64,000 nucleotides of DNA, from positions 434,001 to 498,000 of the forward strand of contig NZ_CP045121.1 in NCBI RefSeq assembly GCF_011492965.1, in the 5' to 3' direction. The first letter of the stretch is position 1. The number at the start of each line of letters is the position of its first letter. Positions 35,316 through 42,297 of the stretch are shown here, in pieces. The notes under the pieces were generated by a model. The model had not been told where the DNA came from, made no database searches, and saw nothing but the letters and a program-made list of their open reading frames with translations. The translations under genes and the position numbers were made by a program. This stretch comes from Rubrobacter marinus. Its GTDB lineage: Bacteria; Actinomycetota; Rubrobacteria; Rubrobacterales; Rubrobacteraceae.

Positions 35316-36185
35316 GTGGAACTCTATCGACCGGAGCTTATGCGCGGCATAGTCGACGTGCAGCGAGAGTTAGCCCAGCTAGAGGAGGTACGCCGGTCGG
35401 CACTAAGGCCGGTCGACGCGGCCGCAATGGCCGGGCTGGCCTCAATATGGGAGGCTCGCGCGGCTGACATCTTCGGTGTGGGGCAGCGTGCCGCCGAGGT
35501 GGCGTCCGGCATGGGACTCTACGGCGTGTCCAAAGTAGCGGCCAATCTCGCGGAGAGCCAGCGGAGCGAGATCGCGGGGCTAGGAGCTACGGTACCTTCC
35601 ATGCCGCTCTCCGTCCTCGACGCGGGAGCCGCTGCAATTGCGAAGCCGTACGGGCAATGGAAGGCGCCCCTCATGAGGTGGACCGAACTTCCTCTCTCGG
35701 AGGTTGTCTCCGCTCAGCTTCCCTCCTTAGCTCGCCTCGTATCGGAAGCGGTCCGCCCGCAGCTGGCGAGCGCCTCTTTTGTGGCCGACCTCGACGCCGC
35801 TCGGGCGGCATCGAGGCCATCTGTCGAGTTACCAACATTCGAGTTTCCTGAAATCGACCTGGCGCCTTGGTCGCCGTACAATCCCGAGGATGTGTCGGAG
35901 GCCGAGCCCGGGCCTCAGCAGGAGGAAGAGGTCCAGGCTTCGGGAGATAGCATCGCTCCACCGACGGATCCCGAGGTCCTTTTCCGGAGAATCGAAGCTT
36001 TGGAGCGCGAGGTGACCCGTCAGAGACGCCCCTTCGTCGTCCGGCTAGGCGAGAAGGTCGTCGCCGGGTTGCTCGTTAGACTTATCTGGGAGCAGACACC
36101 AGTGAGCGACTACACCGTTGTGGCGATAGACAAGCTCGAAGTCGTCATCGACGGAGTTACATACATCCTACCCTACATTTCGTAG
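35316..36185 (+). CDS. Hypothetical protein
   Basis: 289 residues from a GTG with GGGGGTAGG upstream. The N-terminal 170 residues are Ala-rich helices without motifs. An acidic, low-complexity linker follows (about residues 185-225), then a short coiled-coil stretch (RRIEALEREVTRQRRPF). The C-terminal 45 residues (VVAIDKLEVVIDGVTYILPY) look like a small beta hairpin domain. No signal peptide. It follows DUF1883 by 94 nt on the same strand, probably in the same operon. Similar Ala-rich proteins occur beside defence effectors, but I do not recognise the family. Confidence 0.55.
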   Translation: MELYRPELMRGIVDVQRELAQLEEVRRSALRPVDAAAMAGLASIWEARAADIFGVGQRAAEVASGMGLYGVSKVAANLAESQRSEIAGLGATVPSMPLSVLDAGAAAIAKPYGQWKAPLMRWTELPLSEVVSAQLPSLARLVSEAVRPQLASASFVADLDAARAASRPSVELPTFEFPEIDLAPWSPYNPEDVSEAEPGPQQEEEVQASGDSIAPPTDPEVLFRRIEALEREVTRQRRPFVVRLGEKVVAGLLVRLIWEQTPVSDYTVVAIDKLEVVIDGVTYILPYIS

Positions 36186-36219
36186 CTGGCTTGTTCGGCA
36201 GCATCACAGGAGACGACGG

Positions 36220-36756
36220 GTGATATCAGCCAAAGAAGGGCCTGGCCCTTCGCTTTTCAGGAGACTCGTGGTGGGCATTGCGGTCGCCGCGGCGCTCGTC
36301 ACTGGCTTCCTGCTGTTGCAGCCCTACTTCAGCGCCCTCGTCGCGTTTGACAACCCCGAGGCACAAGGCGCCCCTTCACGAGCGGTGGTACGGGTGAGCG
36401 CACCCGAGGGCGAGCCTTACCGCATCGAATGGGGCTCAGGATTGCTGCCACCGATTGAGACAGGGACAATCGACCCCAAGCTTGGCTACCGAGATCATAC
36501 AGTGAACACGAGGGCCGTGGATCCCTCCGGAGGGATCCACATGACGGTCTACGCCGGGACCGGAGACCCTTACCCTTTTGGGGATCCCAGCGAGGAGATA
36601 GGGGCCGTCCTATTCGCCTCCGGCGAGTACGCAACCTGCAGCAGGGCCAAGCAGTCCGTCAAGCTCGACTGGGCTCCTGGTAGCGAGAACAGAAACCTGA
36701 TCGACTTGCTCCGCAAAAAGGTGGAATGCGGAAGTTACCGCTCCCGCATTCCCTAA
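36220..36756 (+). CDS. Single-span membrane-anchored hypothetical protein
   Basis: 178 residues from a GTG with AGGAGACG upstream. A basic start (LFRRL) is followed by one hydrophobic helix (VVGIAVAAALVTGFLLLQPY), then an extracytoplasmic domain of about 140 residues (VVRVSAPEGEPYRIEWGSG, IHMTVYAGTGDPYPFGD) that is beta-rich with two cysteines (ATCSRAKQS, KVECGSY) which could form a disulfide. Last gene of the CHAT-DUF1883 run, 34 nt after its neighbour. Function unknown. Confidence 0.55.
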   Translation: MISAKEGPGPSLFRRLVVGIAVAAALVTGFLLLQPYFSALVAFDNPEAQGAPSRAVVRVSAPEGEPYRIEWGSGLLPPIETGTIDPKLGYRDHTVNTRAVDPSGGIHMTVYAGTGDPYPFGDPSEEIGAVLFASGEYATCSRAKQSVKLDWAPGSENRNLIDLLRKKVECGSYRSRIP

Positions 36757-37084
36757 CGAGCAGGCAGAAGGCGGAAAGAAGCCAGAACAGGAATCAGAAA
36801 TTCCTTCAGCATCTCCGCCAATCTTCAGATAACGAGATCCCCAGCGAGTAACCAATGCCCCGCTTTGCTGCTGCAGCAAAAATCGTTCAGACGGGCCGCC
36901 GTCGGCTCCGCAGGCTACGCCGACCCCGGCCCTAAGCCCAGCCCGCAATCGGCGCAACCCGGTAGGCCGGCCGGCTACCGCCCGCCGGCTCGTTTTCCTG
37001 AGTTCTTGCCAGGAACGCCAAACCCTAAGCCCGGGCGTACCGGAGCGCGCGAAGGGGCACCAGCGTAGCACCGGCAGTCGTCCT

Positions 37085-37156
37085 CGCAAGGGGGCCATAA
37101 CAATCTCATAGTCCGGCTAGGACACGCGGCCGATACACGGTCATGGCCCCCTTGCG
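37085..37156. repeat. 14-bp perfect inverted repeat CGCAAGGGGGCCAT, 44-nt loop
   Basis: Arms at 37085-37098 and 37143-37156. There is no transposase or A-tract terminator with it. It could be the remnant ends of a tiny non-autonomous element, a recombination site, or a structured leader of the SWIM operon 120 nt downstream. Confidence 0.65.
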
Positions 37157-37225
37157 CTCCCTTGGTGCCGGCGCTCTCTCGCCCCCAAGTCGCGCTCCGC
37201 CAGGGAGCGGGGCGCAAAAAGAAAC

Positions 37226-37255
37226 GCCCCGGCGGTGTTGGTAGCACCCCGGGGC
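37226..37255 (+). promoter_or_regulatory. Stable hairpin in the leader of the SWIM gene
   Basis: GCCCCGG, a bulged C and GGTG pair with CACC and CCGGGGC around loop TTGGTAG: eleven pairs with one bulge. It ends 7 nt before the AAGGAGGA ribosome binding site of the TTG at 37278. There is no U-tract, so a translational or RNA-stability role is more likely than termination. Confidence 0.5.
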
Positions 37256-37277
37256 CCGGCACAAGGAGGATGAGTCC

Positions 37278-37559
37278 TTGAGCAAGGGAAGTGTAGCGCG
37301 CCGCGCGTGTCGGGGCCTCGCGCTCTGGCGGCGCCTGGGCGCCGAGATCCGAACCACGCCCGCGGGCGGCCTGTCCGTCCCTTCGTGCAGCCGGCCCGGC
37401 CGCAGCTACCGGGTGTCTTTGGCGGGAGAGGGGCGCTGCGGCTGCGCCGACTGGCGGCGGCGCAAGGAGCCCTGCAAGCACGTGTACGCGGCGCTCGTGT
37501 GGGCGGCGAAGCGGCGCGTCGCCCTGCGGATCGCCGAGTCCGAGAGGGTGGCGGCATGA
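37278..37559 (+). CDS. SWIM zinc-finger protein
   Basis: 93 residues from a TTG, 7 nt after AAGGAGGA (an ATG at 37270 stops after three codons). The SWIM signature CxCx(n)CxH is present as CGCADWRRRKEPCKHVYAAL. SWIM fingers bind DNA or mediate protein contacts in recombinases and SWI2/SNF2 helicases; a stand-alone SWIM protein is probably an adaptor or DNA-binding accessory. The next gene starts inside its stop (ATGA). Confidence 0.75.
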   Translation: MSKGSVARRACRGLALWRRLGAEIRTTPAGGLSVPSCSRPGRSYRVSLAGEGRCGCADWRRRKEPCKHVYAALVWAAKRRVALRIAESERVAA

Positions 37560-37972
37560 TGGCCGCCGCTCCCGCCTCCGGGCGCCGCGAGGTCCACCAC
37601 CGCGTCCCTCGGTGCCTGCTGAAGGCCTTCGACCGGGCTCAGGAACCCGGCCTCGAGCCCAAGGACCTGCAGGCGTGGTTCGAGTGGGAGGAGGAGGCGT
37701 TCCGCTACGGGGTGGACCCGGACCTTTCGCGCGAGGAACTGGCAAAGGTCATCGAGGGCTCCACGGTCGAGCTCGCCGGCGACGAGCACCGGGCGCTGCA
37801 CGGCGCCGCCGGCGACTTCGCCCGCTGGGGAAGGCTCGGGGGCATCGAGACCTTGCGGCGCTACGGCCATCCCTGGTTCGCGCTGCTGGCGCGGAGGCGC
37901 TGGGGGAAAGTCGGCGTCGAGGCGCTCGCGGTTTATCGTGAGGAGCTTGTAGCGAAGGCGGAGGCGGCCTGA
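37556..37972 (+). CDS. Putative HNH-like small protein
   Basis: 138 residues; ATG overlaps the SWIM stop. REVHHRVPRCLLKAF at the N-terminus and DEHRALHGAAGDFARWG in the middle give the His-His ... His-x-x-x-His arrangement of HNH/Endo VII-type folds, though the central Asn is not obvious. The C-terminus is basic and aromatic (GHPWFALLARRRWGKVG). A nuclease activity is possible, not shown. Translationally coupled on both sides, so it is likely to act with the SWIM protein. Confidence 0.5.
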   Translation: MMAAAPASGRREVHHRVPRCLLKAFDRAQEPGLEPKDLQAWFEWEEEAFRYGVDPDLSREELAKVIEGSTVELAGDEHRALHGAAGDFARWGRLGGIETLRRYGHPWFALLARRRWGKVGVEALAVYREELVAKAEAA

Positions 37973-38247
37973 TGGCCGCCCCGCTCTTCCCCCTGGGCCG
38001 CGTGGTGGCTACCCCCGGGGCGCTCGCGCTGCTCGCGGACGCCAGTGCCGATGCTTTGCCGTTCCTCGCCCGCCACGCCTCTGGCAACTGGGGCGAGGTG
38101 TCGCCTGAGGACGCCCGCGAGAACGAGCTCTCCGTCCGTCAGGGCTTCCGCATCCTCTCGTCCTACCCCATGGGCGGACACCGCATCTGGGTCATCACAG
38201 AAGCGGATCGCTCCTCGACCTGCCTGCTCCTGCCAGAGGAGTATTAG
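37972..38247 (+). CDS. Conserved mobile-element accessory protein
   Basis: 91 residues; ATG overlaps the previous stop by 1 nt. The pattern PLFPLGRVVATPGALALL, LARHASGNWGEVSPEDAREN and GHRIWVITEADRSSTCLLLP is one I associate with a small protein carried by many plasmids and integrative elements; its function is unknown. It supports the mobile nature of this region. Confidence 0.65.
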   Translation: MAAPLFPLGRVVATPGALALLADASADALPFLARHASGNWGEVSPEDARENELSVRQGFRILSSYPMGGHRIWVITEADRSSTCLLLPEEY

Positions 38248-38382
38248 CGGCAGTACAGCTAAGGGCTCCGGAAGCGCAAGTGCCCCAGAGCCCGCACCTT
38301 GCCGATGCGCTGTTCCAACTTTGTCTTTAGATCGTCTACGTTTAGCCGTAGGATCAACGCACGTTCGGGTAGGCTACGAGTT

Positions 38383-38583
38383 ATGGAGGTGAACACGCAG
38401 AAGCTAAAGGAGTTGAGGAGGCGCAGGGTGCTCTCGATGCGAGAGCTCGAGGCACTCTCTGGGGTCTCCCACAACACGATCTGGCGCATGGAGAGCGGCC
38501 GGCAGGGGGCGCACCCGAGGACGGTGCGCAAGCTGGCGAAGGCCCTCGGGGTCGAGCCCGAGGAGCCGCTTAGGGAGGAGTAA
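38383..38583 (+). CDS. XRE-type helix-turn-helix regulator
   Basis: 66 residues from the ATG at 38383. KLKELRRRRVLSMRELEALS and GVSHNTIWRMESGRQGAH form a Cro/CI-type HTH, followed by RTVRKLAKALGVEPEEP. It ends 1 nt before the integrase start, and the integrase ribosome binding site (GGGAGGAG) overlaps its end, so the two form an operon. It is likely a repressor or control factor for integration. Confidence 0.85.
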   Translation: MEVNTQKLKELRRRRVLSMRELEALSGVSHNTIWRMESGRQGAHPRTVRKLAKALGVEPEEPLREE

Positions 38584-38584
38584 C

Positions 38585-39715
38585 GTGGGGAAGAAGCGCG
38601 GCAACGGCGAGGGGTCGATCACCCGCCGCAAGAACGGCGGCTGGATGGCCCAGTACGCCGTCCACACGGCAGAGGGACGCAAGCGCAAGACGGTCTACGG
38701 CAAGACCCGCAAGGAGGTGGCGAACAAGCTTAACAAGGCCCTCTCCGACCGCGAGAACGGCCTGATCTTCGACGCCGGCAGCCAGACCGTCGGCGAGTAC
38801 CTGGAGCGCTGGCTGGAGGATTCCGTCAAGGGCAGCGTCAAGCCCCGCACGCACGAGTCCTACGGCTGGCTCGTCCGCAAGCATATCGTCCCCGAGATCG
38901 GACGCGTCAAGCTCGCCTCGCTCAACCCCGCCCACCTGCAACGCCTCTACCGCTCTAAGCTCGAGGCCGGCCTCAGCCCCCGCACCGTGCAGTACGTCCA
39001 CGTCGTAGTGCACCGCGCCCTCAAGCAGGCCCTCCGCTGGGGCCTCGTCCCGCGCAACGCCTGCGAGGCAGTCGACCCGCCCAAGCCCCAGAAAAAGGAG
39101 ATAACGCCCCTTTCCCGCGACGAGGCCCGCCGCCTTCTCGAAGCCGCGCGCGAGGATCGCCTCGAAGCCCTCTACGTTCTAGCCGTCCACTGCGGCCTCC
39201 GCCAGGGCGAGCTCCTCGGCCTGCGCTGGGAGGACGTGGACCTCGAGGCCGCAACCCTCCAGGTGCGCCGCACCCTCACCACGGCCAAGAGCGGGCCAAA
39301 GTTCTCCACGCCCAAGACCGCCAAGAGCCGCCGCACCGTCAAGCTCAACCGCCCGGCCGTCGAGGCCCTCCGGCGTCACCACGAGAAGCAGTTCGAGGAG
39401 TCGACCATCCTTGCCGACGAGTGGCAGGACTACGGCCTCGTCTTCGCCACCACCAACGGCGCCCCCATAGACCCCAGCAACCTCGTCGCACGCTCCTTCA
39501 AGCCCCTGCTCAAGAAGGCCGGCCTCCCCAACATCCGCTTCCACGACCTCCGACACACCTGTGCGACCCTGCTACTCAGCAGCGGTGTCCACCCCAAGCT
39601 GGCCCAGGAACTCTTGGGCCACGCCACCATCTCGATAACTTTGGACACCTATTCACACGTTCTACCCGGCATGGGCGACCAGGCCGCTGCGGCCATGGAG
39701 GATGCCCTCTCCTAG
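38585..39715 (+). CDS. int: Tyrosine site-specific integrase
   Basis: 376 residues from a GTG. N-terminal AP2-like arm-binding segment (GSITRRKNGGWMAQYAV), SAM-like core-binding domain (TVGEYLERWLEDSVKG) and a catalytic domain with all tyrosine-recombinase residues: Arg in HCGLRQGELLGLRW (about residue 205), HxxR in RFHDLRHTCATLLL (about residue 320), GHA in ELLGHATISITL and nucleophile Tyr in LDTYSHV (about residue 355). It lies 1.7 kb from tRNA-Arg, whose 3' end faces it, which fits integration of the element into that tRNA. Confidence 0.93.
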   Translation: MGKKRGNGEGSITRRKNGGWMAQYAVHTAEGRKRKTVYGKTRKEVANKLNKALSDRENGLIFDAGSQTVGEYLERWLEDSVKGSVKPRTHESYGWLVRKHIVPEIGRVKLASLNPAHLQRLYRSKLEAGLSPRTVQYVHVVVHRALKQALRWGLVPRNACEAVDPPKPQKKEITPLSRDEARRLLEAAREDRLEALYVLAVHCGLRQGELLGLRWEDVDLEAATLQVRRTLTTAKSGPKFSTPKTAKSRRTVKLNRPAVEALRRHHEKQFEESTILADEWQDYGLVFATTNGAPIDPSNLVARSFKPLLKKAGLPNIRFHDLRHTCATLLLSSGVHPKLAQELLGHATISITLDTYSHVLPGMGDQAAAAMEDALS

Positions 39716-39742
39716 AATTTCCCATGACCGTACTCAAGCCAG

Positions 39743-39754
39743 TCTCTGCAGAGA
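39743..39754. repeat. 12-bp palindrome TCTCTGCAGAGA downstream of int
   Basis: Perfect palindrome 28 nt after the integrase stop, in the 246-nt non-coding gap before the DUF1828-linked pair. It may be a binding site; there is no U-tract for termination. Confidence 0.4.
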
Positions 39755-39961
39755 TTAGTGATGAGTTGAAGGCGTCTACGGAATTTGTCAGTAGTAGCAG
39801 CGATGTCTGGTGGCTCTTGTGACGTTCTACAGAGATGCTTGCGCGGGGACTCCGGCCACCGTAAGCTCCCGATGGATGGGGAACGCACTTCCTGCAATAG
39901 TCAAGGGTGTCGATACCGAAAACGGTCGTAAAATAGTAAAGCTGAGGTTTAGCTAGAGTTC

Positions 39962-40417
39962 ATGACCCAGGACGAGTTCGAGGCGCTCATGGCGGACGCG
40001 GATAAGAGAATAGAGCAAGATGTGTCGTGGACGGAGGACGAGAACCACTCTCCCGCCGTGCAGTTCCGCGTGCAGGTAGAGTCGCAGGCGGGATACCCGC
40101 TGTTCGTAAAAGGGTTCTTGAACAGGGCTTCGCAGAAACTGAGCTATGTCTTGGTCCATCGCCCCGAAGGACGAATTTACGGCCTGGACCTCGGCCAAGC
40201 GCACCGAAATCCGGATCGCCAACTTGTGGGAGCTGATAAGCATAAACACAGATGGAGTGAACGAACAGGCGTAAAAGAGGTGTATGTCCCGGAAGACATC
40301 ACCGCAACTTTCGCTCAACCTATCGAGGTATGGAAGCAGTTTTGTACCGAGGCTAGGTTGGTTCACAACGGAGTAATGAACCCTCCTCCGTCTCTCCAGA
40401 TGGGAATGCTGCTATGA
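39962..40417 (+). CDS. Hypothetical protein paired with DUF1828/DUF1829 (DUF6978-like)
   Basis: 151 residues. The sequence is a mixed alpha/beta domain (FRVQVESQAGYPLFVKGFLN, LSYVLVHRPEGRIYGLDLGQ, then HKHRWSERTG and VYVPEDITATF). This type is commonly encoded just before DUF1828 proteins in prophages and integrative elements. The downstream ATG overlaps its stop (ATGA). The base composition is less G+C-rich than the chromosome. Function unknown; an accessory anti-phage or phage-interaction role is possible. Confidence 0.6.
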   Translation: MTQDEFEALMADADKRIEQDVSWTEDENHSPAVQFRVQVESQAGYPLFVKGFLNRASQKLSYVLVHRPEGRIYGLDLGQAHRNPDRQLVGADKHKHRWSERTGVKEVYVPEDITATFAQPIEVWKQFCTEARLVHNGVMNPPPSLQMGMLL

Positions 40418-41184
40418 CGCTGACGCCGTGCGAACAGATCGGTAAGGGCATGGGGGAGCTGTTCGAATGCTCTCCTATGGAAGGGTACACACGAATCAGA
40501 ACGCCATACCTATACCCTGACGGTGACGTGATCGACTTGTACCTGACGGACCACAGCGACCCTCCGGCCTTGACCGACCTTGGGGAGACTCTGACTTGGC
40601 TGCAGGCACAAACCGTCGCTACCCGTAAGACTGCTCGGCAGCAGCGCCTGATAGAAGACATCTGTCTGACCCACGGTGTGGAGTTCTTCAGGGGTATGCT
40701 GGTCGTGCGCGTACGGAAACCCGAAGGATTCGCTGATGCCGCCACACGGCTGTCGCAAGCTATCCTCAGTGTCGCCGATTTATGGTTTACTTTCAGGGGG
40801 CGGACCGCGGCATCTATCAACGACGATGTCGAGGAGTTCCTTACCGGTCGGCAAATCGGGTTCGAGCGTAACGAGAAGGTTGTGGGCCGTTCGGGGCGTG
40901 TGTGGACGGTAGATTTCCACACTAGGACTCCGCAAAGAAGTGCCTTGATTTACGTCCTGAGTACGGGCAGCCGGGCCACCTCACGGAGGCTGGTCGAGCA
41001 CACCCTGGCGACGTGGTACGACCTTAATAACTTGCAGGTCGGGCCGGAGGCGCTGAGGTTCGTCTCTCTGTTCGACGACGAGTTGGATGTGTGGACGCCG
41101 GAGGACTTTGGGCTCTTGGAAGATTTATCAGAGGTGGCCTACTGGTCCCGTAAGGATGAGTTTGTGGAGCTGCTTACGGGCTAA
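40414..41184 (+). CDS. DUF1828/DUF1829 domain protein
   Basis: 256 residues, ATG overlapping the preceding stop. N-terminal DUF1828 pattern: RTPYLYPDGDVIDLYLTDHS, ALTDLGETLTWLQ. The C-terminal half has the DUF1829 look (RSGRVWTVDFHTRTP, ALIYVLSTGSRATSRRLVEH). No catalytic motif is evident. It is the last element gene before the tRNA and is followed by a GC-rich hairpin. Such pairs sit at the ends of integrated elements as cargo; what they do is not known to me. Confidence 0.75.
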   Translation: MTLTPCEQIGKGMGELFECSPMEGYTRIRTPYLYPDGDVIDLYLTDHSDPPALTDLGETLTWLQAQTVATRKTARQQRLIEDICLTHGVEFFRGMLVVRVRKPEGFADAATRLSQAILSVADLWFTFRGRTAASINDDVEEFLTGRQIGFERNEKVVGRSGRVWTVDFHTRTPQRSALIYVLSTGSRATSRRLVEHTLATWYDLNNLQVGPEALRFVSLFDDELDVWTPEDFGLLEDLSEVAYWSRKDEFVELLTG

Positions 41185-41206
41185 GGCGAAGTAGCAGGGG
41201 CAGTGA

Positions 41207-41236
41207 AGGGGCCGGGATTTATAAACCCCGGCCCTT
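41207..41236 (+). terminator. Rho-independent-like terminator after the DUF1828 gene
   Basis: GGGGCCGGG and CCCCGGCCC pair around an A/T-rich loop (ATTTATAAA) and are followed by TTTC, 23 nt after the stop codon. The U-tract is short but the stem is strong. Confidence 0.6.
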
Positions 41237-41291
41237 TCGCCGTTAGGAGCCGATGTCACCCCTCGCCCTCTCAAAAATAGGTGCCACAACT

Positions 41292-41313
41292 CGGTTGCAG
41301 TACGGTTGCAGTA
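41292..41313. repeat. Tandem 11-bp direct repeats CGGTTGCAGTA (integrase arm-type sites?)
   Basis: Two perfect, directly adjacent copies (41292-41302 and 41303-41313), about 70 nt from the tRNA 3' end on the element side. Short tandem repeats at this position are typical of arm-type binding sites for the integrase N-terminal domain beside an att core. The assignment is an inference from position. Confidence 0.6.
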
Positions 41314-41340
41314 AAAAGGCCCGGAGCAAATCCGGGCCTT
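41313..41340 (-). terminator. Terminator downstream of tRNA-Arg
   Basis: On the minus strand AAGGCCCGGA, loop TTTGC, TCCGGGCCTT, then TTT: a 10-bp stem with a U-tract, about 42 nt beyond the CCA end of the tRNA. It would end the tRNA transcript and stop readthrough into the element. Confidence 0.85.
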
Positions 41341-41381
41341 CTCTCTTTGCCGCGTTTTCTCTGCAAAACGCGATATTTCTG

Positions 41382-41458
41382 TGGCGCGCTCGGCAGGACT
41401 CGAACCTGCGACCTTCTGATTCGTAGTCAGACGCTCTATCCGGCTGAGCTACGAGCGC
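41382..41458 (-). tRNA. tRNA-Arg (anticodon ACG), CCA encoded
   Basis: Read on the minus strand, acceptor GCGCTCG pairs with CGAGCGC, D arm GCTC/GAGC, anticodon stem TCTGA/TCAGA with loop CTACGAA (anticodon ACG), variable AGGTC, T arm GCAGG-TTCGAGT-CCTGC, discriminator G and an encoded CCA: 77 nt. Its 3' end points towards the integrase, making its 3' half the probable attachment site. The matching repeat at the far end of the element is not in the window. Confidence 0.95.
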
Positions 41459-41586
41459 GTGTATGTGGGCACGGTCTGGCCGTGTGGTAAGGATGATACC
41501 GCCGGAGGCGGGTTTACTCAAGGCGCTGGGGGTCTTGGGGTATACTTGCCGTAAGCCAGAGTACGGGAGCGGGGTGATGGGGCGCG

Positions 41587-42281
41587 GTGAGTGCGGCCAT
41601 TTTGCTTGTTATAGGTGACGACGAGGAGCGGATGCGCTTGAGGAGGGCGCTCTCGGGGAGGGGTGGCGTGTGATCCCGGCGGGCACCGGGGCCCAGGCCC
41701 GCCAGATGGCGGACCGGCAGGGCTTCGAGGTCGCGGTGGTGGACAACCGGCTCCCCGACGAGCGGGGTTTTCAGCTGATCAGCAAGGTCCAGAAGCCCGG
41801 CGTGTACACGGTGGCGCTGCTTCGCGACGAGGACACGATGGACCGCATCGTGGGGATCGAGCTCGGGGCGGACTACTACATGCGCTCGCCGGTGAACCCG
41901 CGCGAGCTCGTAGCGAGGGTGAAGCAGATCCTCCGCCGCAGGGACGCTCAAGGGGGCGACGACGCCCCGAGCCGCCTCTACGTCGGCGACCTCGAGATAG
42001 ACCCGGACCTCGTCGAGGTGAAGAAGGGCGGCGAGCCCGTGAAGCTCTCCCCGCGGGAGTTCAAGCTCCTCCACACCCTCGCCAAGAGCCCGGGGCGCGT
42101 CTTCCCGAGGGGGAGCCTGCTGCGCCAGGTCTGGGGCGAGGACGAGTACATCGACGAGCGCACCGTGAACGTCTACGTCCAGCGCCTGAGGACGAAGCTC
42201 GGGGACAACACCGACAAGCCCAAGCTTATAGAGACCGTGCGCGGGTTTGGTTACCGGCTCGTGAGGCCGCCCGGCTCCTGA
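41587..42281 (+). CDS. OmpR/PhoB-type response regulator (apparent -1 frameshift near 41660)
   Basis: The GTG at 41587 opens a receiver N-terminus (AAILLVIGDDEERMRLRRAL) that stops at 41671-41673. The continuation is in another frame from 41670 (IPAGTGAQARQMA, then FEVAVVDNRLPDERGFQL with the phosphoacceptor Asp). One extra G in the run at 41660-41663 would join them as LSGRGWRVIPAG. The rest is intact: a receiver, then a winged-helix effector (LSPREFKLLHTLAKSPGRVF, DERTVNVYVQRLRTKLGD, TVRGFGYRL). There is no sensor kinase next door. It is either a broken gene or, more likely, a consensus error, because neighbours have the same defect. Confidence 0.8.
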
Positions 42282-42297
42282 TCTCCTGGCGCCGCCG

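Larger units (their letters stand above)
36757..37277. other. 521-nt non-coding region with three inverted repeats
   Basis: I see no convincing gene; a 67-codon plus-strand frame at 36865-37068 is Pro/Gly/Ala-rich and has no ribosome binding site. The region holds TTTGCTGC-T-GCAGCAAA (36864-36880), a 14-bp perfect inverted repeat (37085-37156) and a strong hairpin (37226-37255). It separates the CHAT module from the SWIM-HNH genes. Confidence 0.6.

Noticed and set aside
36865..37068. 67-codon frame in the non-coding block
   Set aside because: Pro/Gly/Ala/Arg-rich, no ribosome binding site, no motif.
1..41400. CRISPR array or second attachment site inside the window
   Set aside because: No regularly spaced direct repeats were seen, and no second copy of the tRNA-Arg 3' end was found by eye.
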